Positions 18,493 to 29,339 of a stretch of DNA of 64,000 nt are shown piece by piece. Below the pieces are notes generated by a model. The model was not told the DNA's origin. It saw only the letters and a program-made list of their open reading frames with translations, and made no database searches. The stretch spans positions 132,077 through 196,076 of the forward strand of contig CACATF010000001.1 of assembly GCA_902535365.1 (NCBI GenBank). Reading direction: 5' to 3'. Each line of letters starts with the position of its first letter. Position 1 is the stretch's first letter. The position numbers and the translations under genes were made by a program. The stretch is from an uncultured SAR86 cluster bacterium. Lineage in GTDB: Bacteria > Pseudomonadota > Gammaproteobacteria > Magnimaribacterales > TMED112.

Positions 18493-20505
18493 ATGGAGAA
18501 CTTTATTATTGGTCCAATGACCCCGTGGGGTCCTTTTGTAACAGGCTTTGTTGGCCTGTTTTTTGCCTTTGTCTTGTACGGGTTAATTATGAAATACCCA
18601 GCAGGTAAAGATTCTGTTGTAAAAATTGGTGATCAAATACATTTAGGGGCAAAAGTCTTTATGCTCACTGAGTATAAGATCCTTGCTCCAGTAGTTGTGG
18701 CACTTGTCGTGGCTTGTGGCTTTTCACCTCTTGGGTGGTATACAGCTGCTGCAATAGCAGTTGGAGCATTATCTTCAGCAATCGCTGGTTTTATAGGTAT
18801 GTATGCAGCAACTCAAGCTAACGTTAGAACAGCAACAGCCGCAGAGGAATCAGGACAGGCACAAGCACTATCAATTTCGTTTTTTGGTGGCTCTATTATG
18901 GGTCTGTGTGTTGCTTCAATGGGATTAGTTGGACTAGGTGGCCTGTATTTCTACTTCACAGGCGCAATGGATGATCCAGATAAGATTGCAAAATCTCTTG
19001 AAGGTTTTGGAGTGGGAGCATCTGCAGTTGCTTTATTCTCAAGAGTGGGCGGCGGTATATTCACCAAGAGTGCTGACGTAGGCGCAGACTTAGTAGGAAA
19101 AATTGAAGCAGGGATACCAGAAGATGATCCAAGAAACCCAGGTGTTATTGCTGATAATGTTGGAGACAATGTGGGTGATATTGCTGGGATGGGCTCAGAT
19201 ATTTTTGAGTCATATTGTGGCGCAATGATTGCTTCAATAGCCATTGCAGCAACAGTAGGGAATTACGAGCTTATGTTCTTACCATTATGGTTGGCAGCAT
19301 CAGGCTTGTTTTGCTCTTTATTGGGTATTCTGATCGTTAGAACACAAGTATCACAATCTCCTGCTGTCGCTTTAAGATTCGGAACATTTTTCTCACCGAT
19401 TATATTTTTAATTTTTGCTGGGGTAAGTATTTATTACTCTCCTAGCATTGAAATGTCTGTCTTTTATTCAGTGTTAACAGGCGCTATTGGTGGAATATTA
19501 ATTGGCTTGATAACTGAGTATTACACAGGTGGAGAAACAGAAGATTCTCCGGTCGGTAAAATTGCTAAATCTGGTGAGACTGGTTCAGCCACTGTAATGA
19601 TAACTGGATTGAGTGTTGGTATGCAGTCAGTTGTATTGCCGTTGTTTGTGATTGCAGGAATCATTGGTATTTCAACTTACTTCTCAGGCTTGTATGGTGT
19701 TGGTATTGCAGCAGTGGGCATGTTAGCTACTGTCGGTATTACTATGGCAATAGATGCTTATGGTCCAGTTGCTGATAATGCTGGTGGTATTGCAGAAATG
19801 AGTGGCATGAAACCAGAAGTTAGAGAGATTACAGATTCTTTAGACGAGCTTGGTAACACAACAGCTGCAATTGGAAAAGGTTTTGCAATTGGTGCTGCAG
19901 CTCTAGCAGCCTTGGCAATTATTGCTGCTTACATGCTTGCAACAGGCATTGAAAACTTATCACTGAATGACCCAAGAGTTTTAATGGGCATGTTCATTGG
20001 CGGTTCAATACCGTTCTTAGTTTCATCTATTACTATGACAGCAGTGGGTGACGCAGCTTTCGAAATGATTGAAGAGATTAGAAGACAGTTCAGAGAGATT
20101 CCAGGTTTATTAGAAGGTAAGGCTCAGCCTGATACAGCTAAATGTGTTGATATCGCGACAAATGCAGCTCTCAAGAAAATGCTTCTTCCTGGAGCAATAG
20201 CTATCGGCTCACCAGTAGCAGTTGGTTTTATCTTAGGTCCGGTTCATTTAGGAGGCATGCTAGCAGGAGCACTGCTAGGGTGTGTGCTAATGGCCCTAAT
20301 GATGGCTAATGCTGGTGGAGCATGGGATAACGCTAAGAAATTTGTTGAGAAAGGTAACTTTGGCGGTAAAGGCACAGAAGCACACGCAGCAACTGTTGTA
20401 GGTGACACTGTCGGAGATCCATTCAAAGATACTTCAGGACCATCAATGAATATTTTGATCAATGTGATGGCTATTGTAAGTCTAGTAATAGCTCCGCTTT
20501 TATAA
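18493..20505 (+). CDS. hppA: Membrane-bound ion-translocating pyrophosphatase
   Basis: [70 protein letters not shown]. Confidence 0.97.
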   Translation: MENFIIGPMTPWGPFVTGFVGLFFAFVLYGLIMKYPAGKDSVVKIGDQIHLGAKVFMLTEYKILAPVVVALVVACGFSPLGWYTAAAIAVGALSSAIAGFIGMYAATQANVRTATAAEESGQAQALSISFFGGSIMGLCVASMGLVGLGGLYFYFTGAMDDPDKIAKSLEGFGVGASAVALFSRVGGGIFTKSADVGADLVGKIEAGIPEDDPRNPGVIADNVGDNVGDIAGMGSDIFESYCGAMIASIAIAATVGNYELMFLPLWLAASGLFCSLLGILIVRTQVSQSPAVALRFGTFFSPIIFLIFAGVSIYYSPSIEMSVFYSVLTGAIGGILIGLITEYYTGGETEDSPVGKIAKSGETGSATVMITGLSVGMQSVVLPLFVIAGIIGISTYFSGLYGVGIAAVGMLATVGITMAIDAYGPVADNAGGIAEMSGMKPEVREITDSLDELGNTTAAIGKGFAIGAAALAALAIIAAYMLATGIENLSLNDPRVLMGMFIGGSIPFLVSSITMTAVGDAAFEMIEEIRRQFREIPGLLEGKAQPDTAKCVDIATNAALKKMLLPGAIAIGSPVAVGFILGPVHLGGMLAGALLGCVLMALMMANAGGAWDNAKKFVEKGNFGGKGTEAHAATVVGDTVGDPFKDTSGPSMNILINVMAIVSLVIAPLL

Positions 20506-20523
20506 AGAAAATAAATTAGTTTA

Positions 20524-20553
20524 AGGGCTACTGTAAAAGGTGGCCCTTTTTTT
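20524..20553 (+). terminator. Rho-independent terminator after hppA
   Basis: AGGGCTAC-TGTAAAAG-GTGGCCCT (8-bp stem with one G-U) followed by T-run. Confidence 0.88.
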
Positions 20554-20566
20554 ATATATTAAATTC

Positions 20567-20767
20567 ATGGAGATTTTCACTCTCGGAGGCGCAGTTTTTT
20601 TAGTCTCATTCGTTCTTTTTAAAGTTTCTGCTTTTCGCAAAACTAAAGCCAATGAAACCTGGTCAAAATTAGCATTGGTTGGTGTAGTTGATTATCTTGT
20701 TCTTGTAGCAGGCACCTTAGGCACAGGTATATTATTTATGACAATCTACTCAATGGCTCATGGTTAA
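20567..20767 (+). CDS. Small membrane protein, unknown function
   Basis: MEIFTLGGAVFLVSFVLFKVS...; two predicted TM segments; start refined past the terminator. Confidence 0.65.
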   Translation: MEIFTLGGAVFLVSFVLFKVSAFRKTKANETWSKLALVGVVDYLVLVAGTLGTGILFMTIYSMAHG

Positions 20768-20951
20768 CGAAACCCTTTTATCAGTAGCCTCAATGGCATT
20801 AAATTTGCTAGTAATTTTTGGTATTTGGGGAATTCTAGCTGAGGTGATTAGAAGAATTTTTAAACTTGAATGGAAAAGTCCTTTTATGTTCTTGCTAATA
20901 TGGCCAACCCTATATGCTGCGATATTTAGTTGGGATTATTTATTAGGTTAG
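20760..20951 (+). CDS. Small membrane protein, unknown function
   Basis: Overlaps previous ORF by 8 nt; hydrophobic 63 aa. Confidence 0.6.
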   Translation: MVNETLLSVASMALNLLVIFGIWGILAEVIRRIFKLEWKSPFMFLLIWPTLYAAIFSWDYLLG

Positions 20952-20955
20952 CCAA

Positions 20956-21765
20956 CTATTTGCCAAAAGACCCAGACTGGAAGTCTTCAATTGCTTGAAG
21001 AATCTCGTTTTTTGTATTCATTACAAAAGGCCCATATTGAAAAATTGGCTCAAAAAGCGGCTTGCCTCCTATTAATAGGAACCTAGATTGATGTTTGGTG
21101 GTGATCTTAGCTGATCCTGAAAAGCAGATGCCATTTCTTGAGGAAAGCGTTTCATCATTAACCTCTACTTCTCCTTCAAAAGGATAGAGAAAGTAGTTTT
21201 TCTTTTCATCACCAATAAATGAAAAAGCATCTTCGCTAATTGAAATATCAAAATAATCCAGCTCTGTTGTTAATCCTTGTATTGGGCCTTGATATTCTTT
21301 GTAATTGCCTGCAATTAATTTTATCCGTGTTGAGCCTTCTTCTATAGATATAATCTCGGAAGCTTTGATGTCTTTATAACGTGGTGGCTGCATTTTTTCA
21401 CTAGAAGGTAAATTAACCCAAAGTTGGAATCCTTTCATAAGACCATCTTTTTGTAATGGCATCTCAGAGTGCATGATTCCTCGGCCTGCTGTCATCCATT
21501 GGATTTCACCAGATTTCAATTCTCCACTGTTGCCCATACTGTCCTCATGTTTTAAGTGGCCTTCAATCATATAAGTAAAAGTTTCGAAACCTCTGTGTGG
21601 GTGCGAAGGAAAACCGCCAATGTAGTCATTTGGATTTTCTGAGCAAAACTCATCCAGCATTAAAAATGGGTCAAGTCTGACTTCTTGCGTATGGCCAAGA
21701 CTTCTGAAAATTTTTACTCCAGCCCCATCAGATGTTTCCAGTGCAGGTATTATTCTTTTATTCAT
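20956..21765 (-). CDS. Pirin family protein
   Basis: DPFLMLDEF, GFPSHPHRGFETFTYMIEGHLKHEDSMGN, WMTAGRGIMHSEMP. Confidence 0.95.
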   Translation of the reverse strand: MNKRIIPALETSDGAGVKIFRSLGHTQEVRLDPFLMLDEFCSENPNDYIGGFPSHPHRGFETFTYMIEGHLKHEDSMGNSGELKSGEIQWMTAGRGIMHSEMPLQKDGLMKGFQLWVNLPSSEKMQPPRYKDIKASEIISIEEGSTRIKLIAGNYKEYQGPIQGLTTELDYFDISISEDAFSFIGDEKKNYFLYPFEGEVEVNDETLSSRNGICFSGSAKITTKHQSRFLLIGGKPLFEPIFQYGPFVMNTKNEILQAIEDFQSGSFGK

Positions 21766-22691
21766 AAAGTATTAGGGCCTTTGGGAATAATTCTATATGG
21801 ATTTATTTGCTCATGGCTGTAATAGTAATGACGCTTAATGTGATCAATATTGCAAGTATCTTTAATCGCTGGAACTTCTAACATATCTTGCATGTATCTA
21901 TGTAGATTTTTGTAATCAACTATGCGCCTGATGTTGCATTTAAAATGCGTTACATAAACGGCATCAAATCTTAGCAAAGTCGGGATAAGTCTTAAATCAG
22001 CTTCAGTAATTTCATCACCAACTAAAAACTTGGAGTGAGTTAATTGTTCATCAAGATAATCCAATGTCTCAAATAACTTGGTTACCGCGTCATCGTATGC
22101 GCTTTGGGTTAACGCAAAACCTGATTTATAAACTCCGTTATTCACATTGTTATAGATCATGTCATTAAGCCTATCTATTTCTGTTCTTTTTTCTTGAGGA
22201 TAAAAATCAATATGATTGCCAGTTAGGTCGTTGAATGCTGTATTAAGAATTCGAATGATTTGTGAAGATTCATTGTTAACAATAGTTTCAGTTTTTTTGT
22301 CCCATAGAATTGGCACAGTGACACTTGTGGTAATTGAGGGGTCAGCTTTTTGATATATTTCTCTTAGAAATTTTTTTCCGAACAAATGGTCTTCAGTTGC
22401 AGCAGGGAAACTAGAATCAAAAATCCAGCCATCTTCCAGCATATCTGGATGCACAACACTAACACTGATGTGATCAGTTAGATCTTTAAGTTGTCTGTAT
22501 ATTAAAGTCCTGGTAGCCCACGGACAGGCGTAACTCACATATAAATGATAGCGTCCTAGTTCTGGCTGAAATATTGGATGACCATCTTCAATAGTATCTA
22601 AAAATGTTCTGGGGAGACGATCATAAGCTCCTGAATCATCGGTGGTTATAATGGATTTTACAATCCACTCGCCATCTATTAATTTACCCAT
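21762..22691 (-). CDS. Glutathionyl-hydroquinone reductase (GST family, YqjG/ECM4-like)
   Basis: RYHLYVSYACPWATRTLIYRQLK, TVPILWDKKTETIVNNESSQIIRI. Confidence 0.94.
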   Translation of the reverse strand: MGKLIDGEWIVKSIITTDDSGAYDRLPRTFLDTIEDGHPIFQPELGRYHLYVSYACPWATRTLIYRQLKDLTDHISVSVVHPDMLEDGWIFDSSFPAATEDHLFGKKFLREIYQKADPSITTSVTVPILWDKKTETIVNNESSQIIRILNTAFNDLTGNHIDFYPQEKRTEIDRLNDMIYNNVNNGVYKSGFALTQSAYDDAVTKLFETLDYLDEQLTHSKFLVGDEITEADLRLIPTLLRFDAVYVTHFKCNIRRIVDYKNLHRYMQDMLEVPAIKDTCNIDHIKRHYYYSHEQINPYRIIPKGPNTL

Positions 22692-22706
22692 GGAAGTATA
22701 TGTAGG

Positions 22707-24767
22707 TCAGACATCAGAAAGTTCAAGATGGGCTGGAAACCAGCGCTCAATAATCTTACGTTGCTCTTCAATTGGTAGTTGAATGATCTCATCTGCAATT
22801 CTATTTGCTTCGTTCTGCACTTCATCATTTGATATAAGGTCATAAAAAGTAAAGCTGGGTAAGCCGGTTTGAGATAAACCAAGAATATCTCCTGGTCCCC
22901 TAAGTTTTAAATCCTCTTCAGCAATATGAAAACCGTCATTAGATTCGCATATAATTTTTAGTCGTTTTTGTGAGAGTTCAGACAAACTGTCATCATGCAT
23001 CAAAATGCAATAACTCTCTTTTGAGCCACGACCCACACGACCACGAAGTTGGTGTAATTGAGCTAAACCAAACCGTTCAGAATTCTCTATTACAATAATG
23101 TTCGCATCAGGCACATCAATACCTACTTCAATGACAGTAGTCGCCAATAATATTTTTGTTTCCTTATTTTTAAAGCTCTCAAGAATCTCTCCCTTCTCTT
23201 TATCAGACATTTTGCCGTGCAGTATTTTGTAATCATCAGCAACAAACTCATCTTTTAGGATCTTCTCTAAATCTTCAATGCCGATCAATGCACTCTCACT
23301 TTCCTCAATTAATGGACATACCCAATAAACCTGGGAACCCGAACTGATAGCACTCTTAATTCTATTGATAAGTGCATCCCTTCTTTGATTGCTTAGTTCT
23401 GTGGTAACAATGGGCTTTCTATTTGGAGGTAATGACTTGATAGTTGATATATCTAAACCAGATAATACGCTCATTGCCATAGTTCTTGGAATTGGTGTAG
23501 CTGATAACAGCAATTGATGAGGGTACTCTTCAGCCTTTTCTTTTAGCTTTAGTCTTTGTGTCACGCCAAATCGGTGTTGTTCATCATATATAACAAGGGA
23601 CAAGGAGTTGTATTCAACGTCTTTCTGAAAAACAGCATGAGTTCCAATGATTATTTTGGTTCTTCCCTCTTTAATGTTCTCAAGTTTAGTTCTTCTTTCT
23701 TTTGCAGGAATTTTAGATGTGAGCAAATCAATATCACAACTGTCCCCAAACCATTCAGAAAAATTATTGAAGTGTTGTTTAGCTAATATTGTTGTTGGGG
23801 CAAGAACAGCTACTTGTTTGCCACTACTTACAATACTTGAAGCAATCAAAGCAGCTACGATAGTTTTCCCTGAGCCAACATCTCCTTGCAATAGTCTTAA
23901 CATGGGCGAGCCAGAAGCAATATCCCTATGAATTTCTTCATAAGCTGATGTTTGGTCAGTGGTAAGGCTAAAAGGCAGTGAAGATTCAATTTTATTTGCG
24001 AGATTTATCTCATTAAAAATTTCAGCGGGTTTATTTTTATTCTGATGCTTGATGGATAAGTAACTAATTTTATTTGCGACAACTTCTTCAAGCCCAATAC
24101 GTTTTCGGTATGGAGATTGTCCTCCAATTAAGTAATCCTCTATTTTGTCAGTTGGGTTTGGAGAGTGAATATTAACAATTGATTCCGATAAATTTTCAAG
24201 ATTATTAGCTGGTAAATAGTCGCACACACTAATCTTATGATTCTCAATCATATCGGTTGCTGCAGCGACAATTTTTCTTATTTTCTGATGAGTGATGCCC
24301 TTAGTAAGCCTATATTTTGGAAGAATTTGCGGCACAAACTCATCAGAACTTATGACCTCGTATTCTGGATGAATGGTTTCTAGGCCATATCGACCCAACC
24401 TTGAGGTGCCAGATATTTGTAGATTAGCGCCCTCTTTAAAAATATTCCTAAGACCTGGAAAATAATAGAAAAATCGTAAAAAAATATGTCCTGTATTATC
24501 TTTTACCTTCACCAACATCATTTTTCTGGGAACGAAGGTCTGAGAAACCTTCTCAACACTCCCTCTTATGACAAATTCCTTATCCGGTGTAAGTTCAGCT
24601 ATCTTATTAAGCTCAGTTCTATCTTGATAGCTTATAGGAAAATGAAATAAAAGATCCTCTATAGTGACAATTCCAAGCTTCTTGAGAGTAGAAGCAAGAC
24701 TTTCCCCTACTCCTCTAATAAAAGTTACTGGTAATGATGCTGCATCAATTTTTTGATCTGTGGACAT
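22707..24767 (-). CDS. recG: ATP-dependent DNA helicase RecG
   Basis: LLQGDVGSGKTIVA, APTTILAKQHF, DEQHRFGVTQR, LLLSATPIPRTMAM, QLRGRVGRG. Confidence 0.98.
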   Translation of the reverse strand: MSTDQKIDAASLPVTFIRGVGESLASTLKKLGIVTIEDLLFHFPISYQDRTELNKIAELTPDKEFVIRGSVEKVSQTFVPRKMMLVKVKDNTGHIFLRFFYYFPGLRNIFKEGANLQISGTSRLGRYGLETIHPEYEVISSDEFVPQILPKYRLTKGITHQKIRKIVAAATDMIENHKISVCDYLPANNLENLSESIVNIHSPNPTDKIEDYLIGGQSPYRKRIGLEEVVANKISYLSIKHQNKNKPAEIFNEINLANKIESSLPFSLTTDQTSAYEEIHRDIASGSPMLRLLQGDVGSGKTIVAALIASSIVSSGKQVAVLAPTTILAKQHFNNFSEWFGDSCDIDLLTSKIPAKERRTKLENIKEGRTKIIIGTHAVFQKDVEYNSLSLVIYDEQHRFGVTQRLKLKEKAEEYPHQLLLSATPIPRTMAMSVLSGLDISTIKSLPPNRKPIVTTELSNQRRDALINRIKSAISSGSQVYWVCPLIEESESALIGIEDLEKILKDEFVADDYKILHGKMSDKEKGEILESFKNKETKILLATTVIEVGIDVPDANIIVIENSERFGLAQLHQLRGRVGRGSKESYCILMHDDSLSELSQKRLKIICESNDGFHIAEEDLKLRGPGDILGLSQTGLPSFTFYDLISNDEVQNEANRIADEIIQLPIEEQRKIIERWFPAHLELSDV

Positions 24768-24797
24768 ATGTATTTATTATTATGTTTTAAGGCAAAA

Positions 24798-25532
24798 ATG
24801 AAAACTTTAATTTTTGGATACGGCAAAATAGGAGATAGGCTCATCACACAACTGAAAAGCGACTATTTAGTTTTAAAAAGAACAGAAACTAGCCTTCCCA
24901 GCTATGCCAAACAAGTAACATGCGATTATTCTGAAGCCATCCCAGAAGAAGCTAAAGATTATGATCCAGATTTGATTATTTTTTTCCCAAAAACAAATGG
25001 CACTACTGCCATTGATTACTATCAAGGATATTTAACTCAGATTATGAGTATTTATGATCTTTTTCCGAGAGCAAAAAAGGTATTTATCTCATCTACAAGA
25101 GTTTATGGCGGGCAAACAGGGCAAGTTGATGAAGAAACAATACCCGAACCAGCAGATGAACAAGGCGAAATTATAAAAAAATATGAAGATATTATTTTGT
25201 CAAAAAGCAATTCCACTGTTCTAAGGCTTGGCGGCATAATTTCTGAGGAATCTAACTACATCAAAAGTGGCTTGATCAAATTTTCAAGTGGAGAACAAGA
25301 TAATAAGTACATCAATGCAATTCATATTAAAGATGTTGTCTCCTTGCTGCTTAACATCATTGAAAATAGCAAGGCACAACCACTCGTTAATGGGGTAATG
25401 CCAGAGCTAATGACTTATTCGCAAATTAATATTGGTGATTCTGCTAAAAATCCTACTAACGCTGGAGTAAAATCTTTACACTACAACAGTATGGATTGCT
25501 TCCAATATAAATCACCAAAGGACCTTTTATGA
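24798..25532 (+). CDS. NAD(P)-dependent sugar epimerase-like (SDR) protein
   Basis: MKTLIFGYGKIGDRLI, VFISSTRVYGGQTGQVDE. Confidence 0.85.
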   Translation: MKTLIFGYGKIGDRLITQLKSDYLVLKRTETSLPSYAKQVTCDYSEAIPEEAKDYDPDLIIFFPKTNGTTAIDYYQGYLTQIMSIYDLFPRAKKVFISSTRVYGGQTGQVDEETIPEPADEQGEIIKKYEDIILSKSNSTVLRLGGIISEESNYIKSGLIKFSSGEQDNKYINAIHIKDVVSLLLNIIENSKAQPLVNGVMPELMTYSQINIGDSAKNPTNAGVKSLHYNSMDCFQYKSPKDLL

Positions 25533-26374
25533 AAAGCATGACGGGCTTCAGTGAATCCATGATTCTTGAGAAAGGAATTGAGTTCAAGTGCATCTCAAAG
25601 TCACTAAACAGCAGATTCTTAGAAATATCTATTAAGTTACCATCAGGCCTAAAAAGCAATGAAGGTTGGATTAGAGATAGCATCCAAAAGAACTTTTCCA
25701 GAGGCAAGATCGATTTAGAGATTTTTTATTCAGCACCTCAACAAAACCAACTAGCTATATCAGATGACTTAATTAAAGCTATTAAAAAGAATGAAGAGAG
25801 CATTAAGTCTAGAGGCTTGGATTTAGAAAAAGTTTCTTATTCAGAAATTTTAAAGATACGCGACGTTTTACAGAAAGATGCGGTCATCAAACCTGCAAAA
25901 CTTAAGACACTTGTGAACAATACTCTCAGCAAATTAAAGAAAAACAGAATTTCGGATGGTACTGCGACAAAAAAAGATATTTTAAAGCTTGTAAATAAGA
26001 TGCAGAAATCAATGTCAGCAATTAAGAAATTAGAAAAGAAAAATTCACTGCAGATGAAAAAACGTTTTCAGAGATATAAGAAAGAGCTTGATATAAAGGG
26101 CAAAGATCTCAATATGACAGAAATCTTCGCCACACTTGGCAAATCAGATATTAACGAAGAAGTTGTTAGATTTGATTCACATTTAGGTTTGGTAGCTAAT
26201 CTAATTAAATCAAAAAATAATATTGGAAAAAAATTAGATTTTTATACGCAGGAAATGCTTCGTGAAGCAAATACAATGAGCTCAAAAGCATTAATATCAG
26301 AAATAAAAAATGAAGCTGTTGATATTAAAAGCTCTATTGAAAGAATGAAGGAGCATGCACAAAACATTGAATAA
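25529..26374 (+). CDS. yicC: YicC family endoribonuclease-like protein
   Basis: MKSMTGFSES, KSLNSRFLEISIKLP, GKKLDFYTQEMLREANTMSSK. Confidence 0.96.
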   Translation: MKSMTGFSESMILEKGIEFKCISKSLNSRFLEISIKLPSGLKSNEGWIRDSIQKNFSRGKIDLEIFYSAPQQNQLAISDDLIKAIKKNEESIKSRGLDLEKVSYSEILKIRDVLQKDAVIKPAKLKTLVNNTLSKLKKNRISDGTATKKDILKLVNKMQKSMSAIKKLEKKNSLQMKKRFQRYKKELDIKGKDLNMTEIFATLGKSDINEEVVRFDSHLGLVANLIKSKNNIGKKLDFYTQEMLREANTMSSKALISEIKNEAVDIKSSIERMKEHAQNIE

Positions 26375-26948
26375 TAAACATGAAAATCTAGTAATTATTA
26401 CAGCTCCTTCAGGCGCTGGGAAAACCACTCTTATAAAAAATATCTTAGACCATGCTAACAGTCAGGATCATAAGGTCTTTTTATCAATCTCGCATACAAC
26501 ACGTCAACCAAGAGAAGGCGAGGAGAATGGTAAAGACTATTTTTTTATGGATGAAAATAAATTTAATGAGAATATTGCTTCCAATGAATACATTGAACAT
26601 GCTGTGGTGCATGGGAACCTCTACGGCACCCCACGCTCACAAATAGATAATTATCTGGCTGAAGATTATAAAGTTCTTTTAGAGATAGATTGGCAAGGCG
26701 CAGTAAGCGTTTTGGAGCAATACCCTAATGCTACAAGTATCTTTATTTCACCACCATCAATTGAAGAATTGAGGACAAGGCTTGAAAAGAGAGGTCTTGA
26801 TTCTCAAGAGGTTATCGAAAAAAGAGTGCAGGGAGCTAAATTGGAGATGGAAAAAGCTGCACAATTTAGACATCAAATAACTAATATTTCACTAGACATA
26901 GCGACCAAAAACCTTTTAAATATCATCTTCAGAGAAAACCATGGCTAG
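26355..26948 (+). CDS. gmk: Guanylate kinase
   Basis: [45 protein letters not shown]. Confidence 0.97.
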   Translation: MHKTLNNKHENLVIITAPSGAGKTTLIKNILDHANSQDHKVFLSISHTTRQPREGEENGKDYFFMDENKFNENIASNEYIEHAVVHGNLYGTPRSQIDNYLAEDYKVLLEIDWQGAVSVLEQYPNATSIFISPPSIEELRTRLEKRGLDSQEVIEKRVQGAKLEMEKAAQFRHQITNISLDIATKNLLNIIFRENHG

Positions 26949-27183
26949 AGTTACAGTAGAAGATTGCTTAGAACAGGTCGAAAGTCGATTCGATCTTGTA
27001 TTAAAAGCAGCACACAGAGCACGAGATTTAATATCTACAAGTGCTGAGCCTTTAGTTGAGCCTGAAAACGATAAGCCTACTATCATCGCATTGCGAGAAA
27101 TAGCGGAAGGATTGCTTGATGAGGACTATACCTCTCCTAGTGACACCGACGAAGTTTTTCTCGATAATGTTGAAGAAGAGTAG
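26941..27183 (+). CDS. rpoZ: RNA polymerase omega subunit
   Basis: [30 protein letters not shown], between gmk and spoT. Confidence 0.97.
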   Translation: MARVTVEDCLEQVESRFDLVLKAAHRARDLISTSAEPLVEPENDKPTIIALREIAEGLLDEDYTSPSDTDEVFLDNVEEE

Positions 27184-27191
27184 GTTATTAA

Positions 27192-29339
27192 TTGTTTGAT
27201 TCGCTAAATTTTTTTAAAAAAAAGAAAACATCACAACTAGGGGTTGAGTTAGATCATTTATCCAACCTTTATTTAAACCCATTATCAAGTCAAAAAATTA
27301 AAAAAGCTGTTAGCTTTGCTGATAAAGCTCATCAAGGTCAATTCAGAAAAAGTGGGGAACCTTTTATTATTCACCCAATCAATGTTGGAATGATTCTTGC
27401 TTCACTAAAGATGGATGCAGATACAATCATCGCAGGATTGCTACATGACGTTGTTGAAGATTGCGATATCTCATTATCTGAAGTACGAAAAGAGTTTGGT
27501 AAAAATGTCAGTAAGCTTGTTGATGGGATGACAAAATTATTGCAACTTGACGAAAAGCTAAAAGATCAAAGCCAAGCTGAATATTTTCAAAAGATGGCTT
27601 TGGCCACAGCAGAAGACGTAAGAGTTGTAATAATTAAACTTGCTGATAGATTGCATAACCTTAAAACTATTGAACATCTCCCAAGACAAAAACAAATTAA
27701 AAAAAGTAAAGAAACATTAGATTTATATGCGCCTCTAGCCCATCAGATTGGAATGCATAAAATGGCAACAGAGCTTGAGGAGTGCTCATTCAAAACCCTT
27801 CACCCCATCAGATATAACCTTATAAAGGATGCCCTTAAAAAAAATGATCTCAACAGAAAAACTCTAATTGCTAAAGTTAAAAAATCATTATCAAATAAAT
27901 TTAAACAGGCAGGTATTGATGGAAAAATTACTGGAAGAGAAAAAAGAATATTCAGCATCTACCAGAAAATGAAAACAAAACACAGATCTTTCTCAGATAT
28001 ATATGATGTATTTGCATTCAGAGTTTTAGTCGATAATGCAGAGGATACTTATAGAGCCCTAGGTATTATTCATAATATGTTCACACCTATAACTGGAAAG
28101 TTTAAAGACTACATAGCTGTGCCAAAAACCAATGGTTACCAAGCTTTACATACTGTGGTCATGACATTTGATGGCGTGCCAATGGAAGTGCAAATACAAA
28201 CATCAGCAATGGAAACTTTTGCTAACTATGGAATAGCATCTCATGGCCTATATAAAACAAAAGTCAACGATGATTTGGTGCAAGCCAAGTCAAGACAGCT
28301 CGTTCAGAGATTGACTGACATGAGCAAAAGAAGTTCATCTTCAACTGAGTTTATGGAAAGCCTCAAAACTGACCTAAAAGGAAAAGAGGTTTATGTGTTT
28401 GCGCCAAATGGACGAATTTTCTCCCTAAGACAAGGCTCATCTGCTGTAGATTTTGCATATGCTGTGCACTCCAAAATTGGGAATTATGCATTGTCATGTG
28501 AAATTGATAAAAAATTAGCACCTCTATCGACAGTTTTAAAAAGTGGTCAGACTGTTGAAATCATTAAAAGCAAGAAGAAAACAGTAAGTCCAGATTGGTT
28601 GAATTATGCAATATCCTCTAAAGCTGTAACCGAGATTAAAAAAGAATTGAAGAGCATAAAAATTAGTGATGCACGTATATTGGGGAAAGATTTACTTGAA
28701 GACAGCTTGCATGATGCAGGTATTGAATTAAAAGAATACCCCAGTGAACAGCTCAAAGGAGTATTTAATATTCTTGGTGCAAGGTCACTCAACCAGCTAA
28801 TGGTTGATATTGGCTCAGGAAGGCGAAGAAGTAATGTTGTCTCACAGAGCTTTGCTGAGGGATTAAGAGGTCGTAAACAAACTAAAGATATCGGTGCTGA
28901 CTTAAGAATCGGTTCATCTAAGAAATATGGAGCCATACATTTTCCTGAATGCTGTTATCCTGTTTATGGTGATTCATGTTTGGCTGTTAATACCGAGAAA
29001 GGGATTACCATTCATCGACACGGTTGCCCAAATTTAAAAAACTTATTAAATAAGCCTGGTAAGTCTTCAAATGTTATATGGGATAAATCAGATGATTCTG
29101 AATATTTAAGCTCTTTAACCCTTGTGCTTAAGAATGAACCAGGAGTTTTAGCAGATATTTCAAAAATAATTTCGTCAAATGAATCAAATATACAAGATGT
29201 CAAAACAAAAACACTTGATGAGAATTTTATTGAGCTAGCAATAAAGATTAATGTTAAAGATTTGAGCCATCTTTCACTAATTCAAAGCCAGCTCAAGAGA
29301 AATAAAACAGTAACAAGCATTGATAGGCAGCTGACATGA
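27192..29339 (+). CDS. spoT: Bifunctional (p)ppGpp synthetase/hydrolase, TTG start
   Basis: HDVVED hydrolase motif, DVFAFRVLV, KDYIAVPKTNGYQALHT, TGS and ACT domains; gmk-rpoZ-spoT order. Confidence 0.97.
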   Translation: MFDSLNFFKKKKTSQLGVELDHLSNLYLNPLSSQKIKKAVSFADKAHQGQFRKSGEPFIIHPINVGMILASLKMDADTIIAGLLHDVVEDCDISLSEVRKEFGKNVSKLVDGMTKLLQLDEKLKDQSQAEYFQKMALATAEDVRVVIIKLADRLHNLKTIEHLPRQKQIKKSKETLDLYAPLAHQIGMHKMATELEECSFKTLHPIRYNLIKDALKKNDLNRKTLIAKVKKSLSNKFKQAGIDGKITGREKRIFSIYQKMKTKHRSFSDIYDVFAFRVLVDNAEDTYRALGIIHNMFTPITGKFKDYIAVPKTNGYQALHTVVMTFDGVPMEVQIQTSAMETFANYGIASHGLYKTKVNDDLVQAKSRQLVQRLTDMSKRSSSSTEFMESLKTDLKGKEVYVFAPNGRIFSLRQGSSAVDFAYAVHSKIGNYALSCEIDKKLAPLSTVLKSGQTVEIIKSKKKTVSPDWLNYAISSKAVTEIKKELKSIKISDARILGKDLLEDSLHDAGIELKEYPSEQLKGVFNILGARSLNQLMVDIGSGRRRSNVVSQSFAEGLRGRKQTKDIGADLRIGSSKKYGAIHFPECCYPVYGDSCLAVNTEKGITIHRHGCPNLKNLLNKPGKSSNVIWDKSDDSEYLSSLTLVLKNEPGVLADISKIISSNESNIQDVKTKTLDENFIELAIKINVKDLSHLSLIQSQLKRNKTVTSIDRQLT

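Noticed and set aside
18951-19244. 97-aa antisense ORF inside hppA (and similar antisense ORFs such as 20244-20462, 28604-28936, 57890-58165)
   Set aside because: Shadow ORFs opposite strongly coding genes with no RBS or family signal.
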